Shown one piece after another: positions 16,415 through 24,325 of a stretch of 44,581 nucleotides of DNA (the stretch's first letter is position 1; each line of letters opens with the position of its first letter). A program made the position numbers and the translations under genes. Source of the stretch: Allobosea caraganae. GTDB taxonomy: Bacteria > Pseudomonadota > Alphaproteobacteria > Rhizobiales > Beijerinckiaceae. Location: contig NZ_QQTO01000039.1 in NCBI RefSeq assembly GCF_003351345.1, positions 1 through 44,581 on the forward strand, written 5' to 3'. The notes under the pieces were generated by a model. That model had not been told where the DNA came from and ran no database searches. It saw only the letters and a list, made by a program, of their open reading frames with translations.

Positions 16415-17434
16415 ATGACCATTTCCCGCCGCACGCTTCTGCAGGGCACGGCCGCAGCCACCGCGATCGGCTCGTTCCATATCGGCCGCGCCAACGCGCA
16501 GACGCCCGAATTCACCTATAAATACGCCAACAACCTGCCCGTCGCGCACCCGATGAACATCCGCGCCAACGAGGCGGTCGAGAAGATCAAGGACGAGACC
16601 AAGGGCCGCGTCCTCATCCAGATCTTCCCGAACAACCAGCTCGGCTCCGATACGGACATGCTGAGCCAGGTCCGCTCCGGCGGCGTCGAGTTCTTCACGC
16701 TCTCGCCGCTGATCCTCTCGACGCTGGTGCCGAACGCCTCGGTCAGCGGCATCGGCTTCGCCTTTCCGAACTACGACGCCGTCTGGAAGGCGATGGACGG
16801 CGAGCTCGGCGCCTATGTGCGGGGCCAGATCGCCAAGTCCAACCTCGTCGTCATGGACAAGATCTGGGATAACGGCTTCCGCCAGATGACCAGCTCGAGG
16901 GGCCCGATCAACACGCCCGACGACCTCAAGGGCTTCAAGATCCGCGTGCCGGTCTCCCCGCTCTGGACCTCGATGTTCACCGCCTTCCAGGCATCGCCGG
17001 CCAGCATCAACTTCGCCGAAGTCTACACCGCGCTGCAGACCAAGGTGGTCGACGGCCAGGAGAACCCGCTCGCGATCATCTCGACCGCCAAGCTCTTCGA
17101 GGTGCAGAAATACCTCTCGGCGACCAACCACATGTGGGACGGCTTCTGGTTCCTGGCCAACCGCCGCGCCTGGGAGCGCCTGCCGGAGGACCTGCGCACC
17201 ATCGTCGCCAAGAACATCGACGCCGCCGCCCTGCTGGAGCGCGCCGACGTCGCCAAGCTCAATGCCGGCCTCAAGGACGAGCTCGTCTCCAAGGGCATGA
17301 CCTATAACGACACCAAGGCCGAGCCCTTCCGCGACGCCCTGCGCAAGGCCGGCTTCTACGCCGAGTGGAAGAAGAAATACGGCGACGAGGCCTGGGCCAT
17401 CCTGGAGAAGGCGGTCGGCGGCAGCCTGAGCTGA
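16415..17434 (+). CDS. TRAP transporter solute-binding protein (DctP family)
   Basis: 339 residues from ATG at 16415, with CAGGAG upstream. The leader MTISRRTLLQGTAAATAIGS is a twin-arginine signal, cleaved near ANAQ. The mature part shows DctP features: NGFRQMTSSRGPINTPDDLK, GFKIRVP and VVDGQENPLAII. The arginine in GFKIRVP region of such proteins usually binds the substrate carboxylate. It serves the fused permease encoded upstream. Gene order is QM then P, with a family B palindrome between. Confidence 0.93.
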   Translation: MTISRRTLLQGTAAATAIGSFHIGRANAQTPEFTYKYANNLPVAHPMNIRANEAVEKIKDETKGRVLIQIFPNNQLGSDTDMLSQVRSGGVEFFTLSPLILSTLVPNASVSGIGFAFPNYDAVWKAMDGELGAYVRGQIAKSNLVVMDKIWDNGFRQMTSSRGPINTPDDLKGFKIRVPVSPLWTSMFTAFQASPASINFAEVYTALQTKVVDGQENPLAIISTAKLFEVQKYLSATNHMWDGFWFLANRRAWERLPEDLRTIVAKNIDAAALLERADVAKLNAGLKDELVSKGMTYNDTKAEPFRDALRKAGFYAEWKKKYGDEAWAILEKAVGGSLS

Positions 17435-17440
17435 GCGCTC

Positions 17441-17599
17441 CCCTTCTCCCCTTGCGGGAGAAGGTGGCGCGCAGCGCCGGATGAGGGGTCGCGCCGCCCT
17501 TCATCGTTGAGCTTGTTCGAAGGGTCGCGTGGCAATCGTTGCGCGACCCCTCATCCGTCAGCGCTTCGCGCTGCCACCTTCTCCCGCAAGGGGAGAAGG
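17441..17599. repeat. REP/BIME-like inverted pair, family C
   Basis: Units at 17441-17494 (cttctccccttgcgggagaa...) and 17541-17599 (...ttctcccgcaaggggagaag) are inverted copies of about 55 bases, each with an inner hairpin. The roughly 45-base centre holds ttcatcgttgagcttgttcg. They lie between two convergent TRAP operons and likely end transcription from both. Confidence 0.85.
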
Positions 17600-17607
17600 A
17601 AAGAACT

Positions 17608-18894
17608 CTACTTCCCCATCACCAGGTTCGGCAGCCAGGTCGTCAGCGGCGGCCACAGCGTGATCGCGGCCAGCACCACGAGCAGCGGCACGAGCCAGGG
17701 CAGGATCGCCTTCGACATCTTCTCGAACGAGACGTCCGCGATCCGCGTCACCACGAACAGCACGATGCCGATCGGCGGGTGGATCGTGCCCAGGATCAGG
17801 TTCAGGATCATGATGATGCCGAACTGGACCGGATCGATGCCGAAACCGTGCGCGGCCGGCACCAGGATCGGGATCAGGATCAGCATCGCCGCCAGCGCCT
17901 CCATGAAGCAGCCGACGATCAGCAGGATCAGGTTGCAGACGAGCAGGAAGACCAGCGGGTCGTGGATCGTCTGGACGATCAACGGCGTCAGCGTCTGCGG
18001 CACCCGCGAGATCGACATGCACCAGCCGAGCGCTCCCGCCGCCATCACCAGCACCATGACGAGGCCGGTCGTCTCGGCCGTGTCGACGACGATCGGCCAG
18101 AGCTGCTTCACCTCGAGCGTGCGATAGACGAAGAAGCCGAGGAACAGCGCGTAGAGGCAGGCGACGGCCGCAGCCTCCGTCGGGGTGAAGGCACCGCTGA
18201 ACATGCCGCCGAGGATCAGCGGCGGCGTCATCAGCGCGAAGAAGCCGTTGAAGAAGGTCTTGGCGATGTTGCGGAAGCCACCGAACGGCTCCTTGCGGAA
18301 GCCCTGGCGCTTGGCGATCAGCGCCACCATCACCATCAGCGACAGGCCCATCAGCACGCCGGGGATGACGCCGCCGATGAACAGCCGGCCGATCGAGACG
18401 TCCGCCGTGACGCCGTAGATCACCATCGGCAGGCTGGGCGGGATGATCGGGCCGATAGTCGCCGCCGCCGCCGTGATCGCCGCCGCCGTCTCGGGCCGGT
18501 AGCCGGCCTTGCGCATCGCCCTGATCTCGATCGCGCCCGAGCCCGCGGCATCCGCCACCGCCGAGCCGACCATGCCGGCGAAGATCATGCTGGTCAGGAT
18601 GCTGGCATGGGCATAGCCGCCGCGCAGCCAGCCGATCACCGCCGTCGCGAAATACACGATGCGGTCGGTGATCTTCGCCGCGCCGAGGATGTTGCCCATC
18701 AGGATGAAGAGCGGTGCGGCGACGATCGGAAAGGCGTTCATCGCCTGCGCCATCTTCTGGGGCACGATCGAGTCGGACAACCCGCCGAAATGCACGAAGG
18801 CGAAAGCGGCCAGCCCCATCGAGGCGAAGAGCGGGAAGCCGGCCAGGATCGACAGGAACCAGACGCCCGAGATCTGGAAGATCAGCGTGCTCAC
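17608..18894 (-). CDS. TRAP transporter large permease (DctM family)
   Basis: 428 residues, the usual DctM length, with twelve or so membrane segments. FAGMVGSAVADAAGSGAIEI and the following GYRPETAAAITAAAATIGPI/IPPS are the classical DctM signatures; LNLILGTIHPPIGIVLFV lies near the C-terminus. It forms the ion-coupled channel of the second TRAP system. The start is GTG, overlapping the DctQ stop by four bases (GTGA), so expression is coupled. Last gene of the long minus-strand array. Confidence 0.95.
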   Translation of the reverse strand: MSTLIFQISGVWFLSILAGFPLFASMGLAAFAFVHFGGLSDSIVPQKMAQAMNAFPIVAAPLFILMGNILGAAKITDRIVYFATAVIGWLRGGYAHASILTSMIFAGMVGSAVADAAGSGAIEIRAMRKAGYRPETAAAITAAAATIGPIIPPSLPMVIYGVTADVSIGRLFIGGVIPGVLMGLSLMVMVALIAKRQGFRKEPFGGFRNIAKTFFNGFFALMTPPLILGGMFSGAFTPTEAAAVACLYALFLGFFVYRTLEVKQLWPIVVDTAETTGLVMVLVMAAGALGWCMSISRVPQTLTPLIVQTIHDPLVFLLVCNLILLIVGCFMEALAAMLILIPILVPAAHGFGIDPVQFGIIMILNLILGTIHPPIGIVLFVVTRIADVSFEKMSKAILPWLVPLLVVLAAITLWPPLTTWLPNLVMGK

Positions 18895-19409
18895 TTCGCA
18901 CCTCCGCCCGCCGGGAGGTCATCAGCCGGATAGGGCGCGACCTTGTGCCTCGCGATGTTCTCGATCAGCTCGGACAGGCCCTGCAGCGCCGTCACGGCGC
19001 CGGCAAAGACCATCGGCGCGTAGAGCCAGGAGATCGAGATCGGCACGGTCGTGGCCTCGAGGTCGATATTGGCCGTGACGAGATGCACGCTGTACCAGCC
19101 GACGAGCACGCCGAAGAGCGTCATGCCGACCTGCATCATGATCTCGACGGAACGCCACAGCCGCGGCGGCAGCAAGTCGTGGAAGAAGCGGATGCGGATA
19201 TGGGCGCGCCGGCGGCTGGCGAGAACCCAGCCCACGACCGCAAGCCAGAGCATCAGGAAGCGCGAGACCTCGTCGGTCCAGATCAGCGGATCCCCCATGG
19301 CGCGCGTCACGATGCCGAGCGAGACGCAGGTCAACAGCGCCACCACCAGAATCGCGGCGACGATCTCCATGGCCCGGTCGAAGACCGTGCGCGCAGCTGC
19401 CATCATCAT
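18891..19409 (-). CDS. TRAP transporter small permease (DctQ family)
   Basis: 172 residues with four predicted helices. The middle segment, RAMGDPLIWTDEVSRFLMLW, is the DctQ signature (compare the same motif in the fused permease at 14380). The start at 19409 is the first of three consecutive ATG codons with GGAG just upstream. It pairs with the large subunit encoded downstream and lies 58 bases after the binding-protein gene. Confidence 0.93.
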   Translation of the reverse strand: MMMAAARTVFDRAMEIVAAILVVALLTCVSLGIVTRAMGDPLIWTDEVSRFLMLWLAVVGWVLASRRRAHIRIRFFHDLLPPRLWRSVEIMMQVGMTLFGVLVGWYSVHLVTANIDLEATTVPISISWLYAPMVFAGAVTALQGLSELIENIARHKVAPYPADDLPAGGGAK

Positions 19410-19467
19410 GGTTCTCCGGGAGGCGACCGGCCCGCAGGCGGGCCGGCGGCAAGTCAGTCGTCGGCGT

Positions 19468-20460
19468 TCAAAGGCCCTGGATGCGGTCCCAGAGGCCCTT
19501 GCCCCATTTGCTCTCGAACTTGGCCGGCAGCGTCGCCAGCACGGGCTTGCGGAAGCTTTCCAGATCGGGCTTCAGCACGGTCATCCCGGCCTTTCCGAGC
19601 GTGTCGGCGAGGCTGTTCTCCTGGCTGACGATCTCCGCGTCCTGCCAGGCCGAGGCGGTCTCGATCGCCGACCTGACGATCGCCCGGTCGGCCTCGGTCA
19701 GCTTCGACCAGGCGGCATCGTTCACGATGACGAGGCGCGGCGTGATGATATGGCCGGTGAGGACCAGGTATTTCTGGACCTCGGCTAGCTTGGCCGACTG
19801 GATCGTCGGCAGCGGGTTTTCCTGCCCGTCGACCGCGCCCTGCGACAGGGCCAAATAGAGCTCGCTGAAGTTCAACGGCGTCGGCTTGGCGCCCCAGGCC
19901 TCGGCCATGGCGCGGAAGGTGTCGACCTCCGGCACGCGCAGCTTGAAGCCCTTCATGTCCTCGACGCTGTTGATCGCGCGGCTGCCGCTGGTGAGGTGGC
20001 GGATGCCGTAATAGGTCACGCCGATGACGCGCATGCCGCGCTTCTCGCCCAGCACCTTGTTGAGCTCGTCCATCAACGGCGACTTCAGCGCGCGGGTCAT
20101 GTGAGCTGGGTCGCGCCAGATATAGGGCGCCTCGATGATCGAGATCTGCGGCACGAACTGCCCGAGCAGCGCCGCCCCCTCCGTCACCATGGTCAGCGCC
20201 CCGCTCGCGACGGACTCGACCATGTCGCGCGACGAGCCGAGCTGACCCGCCGGGAAGGTCTGGATGTCGATCCGGCCGCCGGTCTTCTCCTTGATCTCAA
20301 GGCCAGCCTTGACGGCACTTTGCGGCGAGGGATGGTTCATGGCCTGGCCATCGGCCCAGCGCAGCACGATCGCCTGGGCGCGGGCGATCGCCGGCATGCA
20401 GATGGCGGCCCCGGTCGCGGTCGCGCCGGCAATGAAATCGCGTTTCGTCAGCTTGGTCAT
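19468..20460 (-). CDS. TRAP transporter solute-binding protein (DctP family)
   Basis: 330 residues; ribosome site GGAGGAG upstream. The leader MTKLTKRDFIAGATATGAAI ends near AIARAQA; it has KR rather than RR, a weak Tat-type or Sec signal. DctP marks: YYGIRHLTSGSRAINSVEDM, GFKLRVPEVDTFRAMAEAWG and AVDGQENPLPTIQ. It delivers a carboxylate-bearing substrate to the DctQ/DctM pair. The position just downstream of a GntR regulator and a DHDPS-family enzyme suggests a sugar acid or keto acid as substrate, as an inference. Confidence 0.94.
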   Translation of the reverse strand: MTKLTKRDFIAGATATGAAICMPAIARAQAIVLRWADGQAMNHPSPQSAVKAGLEIKEKTGGRIDIQTFPAGQLGSSRDMVESVASGALTMVTEGAALLGQFVPQISIIEAPYIWRDPAHMTRALKSPLMDELNKVLGEKRGMRVIGVTYYGIRHLTSGSRAINSVEDMKGFKLRVPEVDTFRAMAEAWGAKPTPLNFSELYLALSQGAVDGQENPLPTIQSAKLAEVQKYLVLTGHIITPRLVIVNDAAWSKLTEADRAIVRSAIETASAWQDAEIVSQENSLADTLGKAGMTVLKPDLESFRKPVLATLPAKFESKWGKGLWDRIQGL

Positions 20461-20546
20461 GGTTCTCTCCTCCCGAGAATTGGCCGGTTCTCCGGCTCGA
20501 TCTGATCAGTCTCCGGCCCGTTGCGGACCGATCGCCTCGAACTCCG

Positions 20547-21224
20547 TCAGTAATGCAGGGCCCGGTTGCGGGCGTTGGTGATGTGCTCGCTCATCGCCTC
20601 GGAGGCGGCCTCCGGGTCGCGCGCTTCGAGCGCGGCGATGATCTTGAGATGATCCTGCATCACCGGGACGATGATGCTGTTATGGATGCGCGTCTCGTAT
20701 TGCCGGATCAGCCTGATCTTCAGCCAGGTGACGCGGAAGGCCTGGCTGACGATGTCGTTGTCGAGATGATCGATGATCGCCTCGTGCATGAGACGGTCGA
20801 CATCCTCGGCCTCCTCGATCAGCGGCTCGCCCTCCTCGCCGGCCTCAGCCCGGCGCACGATCGCCTCGTGCCGCTGGCGCTGCTCGGCGATATCGGCGTC
20901 CGAGGCGTTGCGGGCATAGGCCGCCGTCGCCTCCTTCTCGAGGAAGAGCCGGAACTGGAAGGCGTTGCGGATCAGGTTGAGGTCGACATGGGCGACCTGC
21001 ATGCCGCGCTGCGGCACCGTCTTGATCAGCCCTTCCGCCTCGAGTCGCGGGATCAGCTCGCGGATGGCGCCGAGCGGGAAGCCGGTCATGGCGACGAGCT
21101 CGCGCTGGGTCACGAACTGGCCCGGTTTGATCTCCCGCGCCAGCAGCCGCTCGGTGAAGCTGACATAAGCCTTCTCCCGCAGCTTCAGCGGCTCGCCGTC
21201 ACGCTCCTGATCGGTCTCGCTCAT
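20547..21224 (-). CDS. GntR-family regulator, FCD subgroup
   Basis: 225 residues. The winged helix covers about residues 14-85 (VTQRELVAMTGFPLGAIREL is the helix-turn-helix). The FCD domain follows, with metal-ligand positions in DVDRLMHEAI, QDHLKIIAAL and SEHITNAR. FCD regulators bind acidic metabolites, often the substrate or intermediate of the adjacent pathway. It lies inside the operon, 25 bases after the DHDPS-family gene and 86 before the TRAP binding-protein gene, so it probably regulates its own operon. Confidence 0.92.
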   Translation of the reverse strand: MSETDQERDGEPLKLREKAYVSFTERLLAREIKPGQFVTQRELVAMTGFPLGAIRELIPRLEAEGLIKTVPQRGMQVAHVDLNLIRNAFQFRLFLEKEATAAYARNASDADIAEQRQRHEAIVRRAEAGEEGEPLIEEAEDVDRLMHEAIIDHLDNDIVSQAFRVTWLKIRLIRQYETRIHNSIIVPVMQDHLKIIAALEARDPEAASEAMSEHITNARNRALHY

Positions 21225-21249
21225 CCGCTCCGTCTTTCCGCGCTGCCGT

Positions 21250-22146
21250 TCAGGCCGCCTTGGCCTGGGTGATGCTGTCGAAGGACGCGAACAGCCGTTG
21301 GCGCTGCGCCTCGCTCAGCGCCTCCAGCGGCGGCCGCATCGCGCCGTAGCCGGCATCGCCATGCAAATGGCCGACCAGCGCCTTGACCGCCGGCAGCACC
21401 GGGTAGCTGACGATCTCGTCGACCAGCTTGTTCACCACCGGGCTGTCCGTGCCCTCGTAGACCATCGGCCTGAGAAGGTGCGGCACCACGTTGGCGACGC
21501 CGCAGATCGTGCCCTGCGCCCCGGCCCTGACCGCCTTGGCGAGCTGGCGCTCGTCGCCGACGAGGATGGCGAGTTCGCCATGCGCCTTCAGCAGCGCCTC
21601 GGTATTGGCGTAGCTGCCCGAGGAATCCTTGACGCCGGTGACGACGCCCGGAAACGCCTTCTTCAGCCGCTCGACCAGGCCGACGCTGATGTCGACCGCC
21701 GTGACCGAGGGGATGTGGTAGAGGATGGTGTTGCGCGCGGCCGGGCCAAGCTTCTCGAAGAACTGCGAGAACCAGGCATAGAGCCCCTCGTCGCTGACGC
21801 CCTTGAAGTAGAACGGCGGCGCGACCAGCAGGCCCTTGGCGCCGATGCCGAGCGCGACCTTGGCCTGCTCGATCGATTCATGCAGCGAGGCGGCGGCGAC
21901 GCCGGCATAGATTTGTCGGGCCGGATCGATCCCGGCGCCGACCAGCGCGCCCAGCATCGCGGTGCGCGCCGGCAGGCCGAGCGCGGCGCCCTCGCCCGTC
22001 GTACCGAACAGCGTGACCGAGTCGCAGCCCTGCGCGAGCACGTGGCGCGCGTGCTTCAGCAGGCGCGGCAGGTCGATGTCGCCGCCCTCGCGCATCGGCG
22101 TGGTGATGGCGCAGGAGAGGCCGAAGCGGTTTGGGTCGATGGCCAT
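21250..22146 (-). CDS. DHDPS/N-acetylneuraminate lyase-family aldolase
   Basis: 298 residues, the family's normal length. FGTTGEG (47-53) binds the pyruvate part, Tyr143 in ILYHIPS is the proton relay, and Lys173 in TGVKDSSG is the Schiff-base lysine. The family cleaves or forms 2-keto acids from pyruvate plus an aldehyde: dihydrodipicolinate synthase, sialic acid lyase, or 2-keto-3-deoxy sugar acid aldolases and dehydratases. Its place between a sugar ABC transporter and a TRAP operon argues for a catabolic aldolase rather than the lysine enzyme. The start at 22146 gives the standard N-terminus; a longer frame upstream has no support. Confidence 0.9.
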   Translation of the reverse strand: MAIDPNRFGLSCAITTPMREGGDIDLPRLLKHARHVLAQGCDSVTLFGTTGEGAALGLPARTAMLGALVGAGIDPARQIYAGVAAASLHESIEQAKVALGIGAKGLLVAPPFYFKGVSDEGLYAWFSQFFEKLGPAARNTILYHIPSVTAVDISVGLVERLKKAFPGVVTGVKDSSGSYANTEALLKAHGELAILVGDERQLAKAVRAGAQGTICGVANVVPHLLRPMVYEGTDSPVVNKLVDEIVSYPVLPAVKALVGHLHGDAGYGAMRPPLEALSEAQRQRLFASFDSITQAKAA

Positions 22147-22229
22147 TGCAGATGTCTTTCCGGAGCTGTGAACGAGTAAGATGCGAGAAATCGGATTACG
22201 GGTGCCGCGAGGCGCGGAGATGCTGAGCC

Positions 22230-23048
22230 TCAGCCATCCTTGAGCCCTCCGGCGGAGAGGCCGGCGACGATCTGGCGCTGGGCGAGGACGGTGAGGAACA
22301 GCACCGGCAAGGTGACGAGCAATGCGGCGGCAGCCAGCGGCCCCCACGAGATCTGCTCGAAGGTCAGCGAGTTGTAGACGGCCGAGGGCAGCGTCCGGCT
22401 GTTCTTGCCGCCGAGCACGACCGAGAAGATGAAGTTGTTCCAGGAGAAGATGAAGGCGAGGATGCCGCCGACGACGATGCCCGGCCGCGCCAGCGGCAGC
22501 GCGACGTGGCGGAAGGCCTGCCAGGTCGTCGCGCCGTCGATGCGCGCCGCATCCTCCAGCTCCATCGGCACGTTCTCGAAATAGCCGATCATGATCCAGA
22601 CGATGATCGGGATGGTGATGACGAGATGCGTGATCACCAGCGCCGTGATCGTGCCGACGAGGCCGGTGATCTGGAACAGCAGGAAGAGCGGGATGAGGTA
22701 GGACAGAGCCGGGGTCATGCGGGCGATCAGGATCAGCACCGCGAACTTGGCCGACTTGCCTCGCGCGATGCCGTAGCCGGCGGGCACGCCAACCGCGAGC
22801 CCGATCAGGACCGCGCCACCAGTGACCAGGATCGAGTTCCAGAGGTACAGCGCGAAGTTGTTCTTCTCGAACACGTCGAGATAGTTCTTCAGCGTCGGCG
22901 GATCGGGGATGAACACCGGCGGGAAGGCGGTGTTGTCGAGCTCGTTCTTGAACGAGAGCGACAGCATCCAGAGGAAGACGAGCACGGCCGGCGAGACCAG
23001 CACGAAGACCGAGAGCGCGAAGCCGATTTTCGAGGCGAGCCGCTTCAT
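22230..23048 (-). CDS. Carbohydrate ABC transporter permease (MalG type)
   Basis: 272 residues with six membrane segments. The EAA loop that contacts the ATPase reads EDAARIDGATTWQAFRHVALP. N-terminal SPAVLVFLWMLSLSFKNELD is typical of MalG-like permeases. GGAGG lies eight or nine bases upstream of the ATG at 23048. It pairs with the MalF-type permease encoded upstream; a 202-base gap with a REP pair separates them. The cluster has no ATPase gene. Confidence 0.94.
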   Translation of the reverse strand: MKRLASKIGFALSVFVLVSPAVLVFLWMLSLSFKNELDNTAFPPVFIPDPPTLKNYLDVFEKNNFALYLWNSILVTGGAVLIGLAVGVPAGYGIARGKSAKFAVLILIARMTPALSYLIPLFLLFQITGLVGTITALVITHLVITIPIIVWIMIGYFENVPMELEDAARIDGATTWQAFRHVALPLARPGIVVGGILAFIFSWNNFIFSVVLGGKNSRTLPSAVYNSLTFEQISWGPLAAAALLVTLPVLFLTVLAQRQIVAGLSAGGLKDG

Positions 23049-23079
23049 GCCGCAGCCCTCCAGTCGACAGGCCGCGACC

Positions 23080-23209
23080 TACCCCCTCCCCCCGCTTGCG
23101 GTGGGGAGGGCTGGGGTGGGGGGGAGAGTCGCCAGGTGAGCAGGTCGAGCCACGTCCTGTACGCCCCCCCATCCCTAACCCTTCCCCACCGCAAGCGGGG
23201 GGAAGGGGA
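23080..23209. repeat. REP/BIME-like inverted pair, family D
   Basis: Inverted units at about 23080-23127 (accccctccccccgcttgcg...) and 23162-23209 (...ccaccgcaagcggggggaa), each able to fold alone. They sit between two permease genes of one operon, where they could lower or stabilise part of the message. Confidence 0.8.
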
Positions 23210-23250
23210 CAGGCCGAGGCTCTTCCGCATCATGGGGATAACCGGTGCCA

Positions 23251-24180
23251 TCACGCGTTCCACTTCGACTTCTGGCGCGCGTAGAGCAGCAGCAGCGAGA
23301 GCATGATGATGATCACGAAGAAGATCACCACGACCGCCGAGGCATAGCCGATCTTGTAGAACTGGAATGCCTGCAAATAGAGGAAGATGTTCAGCGTCTC
23401 CGACGCCGTGCCCGGCCCGCCCTGGGTGATCACGAAGATCGTGTCGAAGGCCTTCAGCGCGTCGATGGTGCGGATCACGATCGCCACCATGATGAAGGGC
23501 CAGACCAGCGGCAGCGTGATGTGGCGGAACATGTGCCAGGCATTGGCGCCGTCGATCAGCGCGGATTCGTAGGGCTCGCGCGGCAGCCCGGCGAGGCCGC
23601 CGAGCACGATCAGCATGACCAGCGGCGTCCAGTGCCAGACCTCGACCAGGATCAGCGTCGGGATGACGGTGTTGGGATCGTAGACCCAGTTCTGCGGGCC
23701 GATGCCGACCAGCGAGAGCAGGTAGTTCAGCACGCCGAGCTGCGGGTGGAACATCATCGTCCAGACCAGCGCGACCGCGACCGGCGTCGCCATCATCGGC
23801 ATCACGAAGATGGTGCGCAGCAGCCCGCGGAACGGGAACTCGCGATGGAAGACCAGCGCGGCGGCGGTGCCGAACAGGATCGGCAGCACCACTGCCAGGA
23901 TCGTGAAATAGGCGGTGTGCCCCATCGACTCGATGAAGCGCGCATCCTTGAACAGCTCGGCGAAGTTCTGCAGCCCGACGAATTCCGGCCCGCCGCCGAT
24001 CTTCCAATCATGGGCGGACATGTAGAGCGTGAAGATCCACGGGAAGACGATCACGCCGAGGATGACCAGCACCGCCGGCAGCGAGAACAGCCAGTAGCGC
24101 GGCGTGAAATCCGCCGAATGCTTGAACGGCTTGGCTTGCGGCGGCGCGAGGCCCGCCGGCAGGGCGGTGGTGCTGGTCAT
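23251..24180 (-). CDS. Carbohydrate ABC transporter permease (MalF type)
   Basis: 309 residues, six or more membrane segments after a cytosolic N-terminus. The EAA loop is YESALIDGANAWHMFRHITL. NTIFVMPMMATPVAVALVW and FDTIFVITQGGPGTASETL are standard for MalF/UgpA-like permeases. It lies between the binding-protein gene and the second permease gene, with palindromic repeats on both sides. Confidence 0.94.
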   Translation of the reverse strand: MTSTTALPAGLAPPQAKPFKHSADFTPRYWLFSLPAVLVILGVIVFPWIFTLYMSAHDWKIGGGPEFVGLQNFAELFKDARFIESMGHTAYFTILAVVLPILFGTAAALVFHREFPFRGLLRTIFVMPMMATPVAVALVWTMMFHPQLGVLNYLLSLVGIGPQNWVYDPNTVIPTLILVEVWHWTPLVMLIVLGGLAGLPREPYESALIDGANAWHMFRHITLPLVWPFIMVAIVIRTIDALKAFDTIFVITQGGPGTASETLNIFLYLQAFQFYKIGYASAVVVIFFVIIIMLSLLLLYARQKSKWNA

Positions 24181-24206
24181 GCTCTATGCTTCGTTCGATG
24201 CGTTTC

Positions 24207-24299
24207 CGTCATGCTCGGCCTTGTGCCGAGCATCCACGTCTTGGGCACCGCCGGCCACGCAGGAAGACGTGGATGGTCGCCACAAGGGCGACCATGACG
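24207..24299. repeat. REP-like palindrome, family E
   Basis: Outer arms cgtcatgctcgg and the partly complementary ...cgaccatgacg, with inner matches catccacgtctt / aagacgtggatg and short hairpins (gctcggccttgtgccgagc; ggtcgccacaagggcgacc). It lies between the binding-protein and permease genes of the ABC operon. Confidence 0.75.
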
Positions 24300-24325
24300 C
24301 GTCTTGCCGGTGGCGACGTCTCGCC

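Noticed and set aside
21250..22146. DHDPS-family gene as dapA of lysine biosynthesis
   Set aside because: Context is wholly transport and catabolism with a GntR regulator. The family motifs do not separate dapA from sugar-acid aldolases, so the lysine role is unlikely but not excluded.
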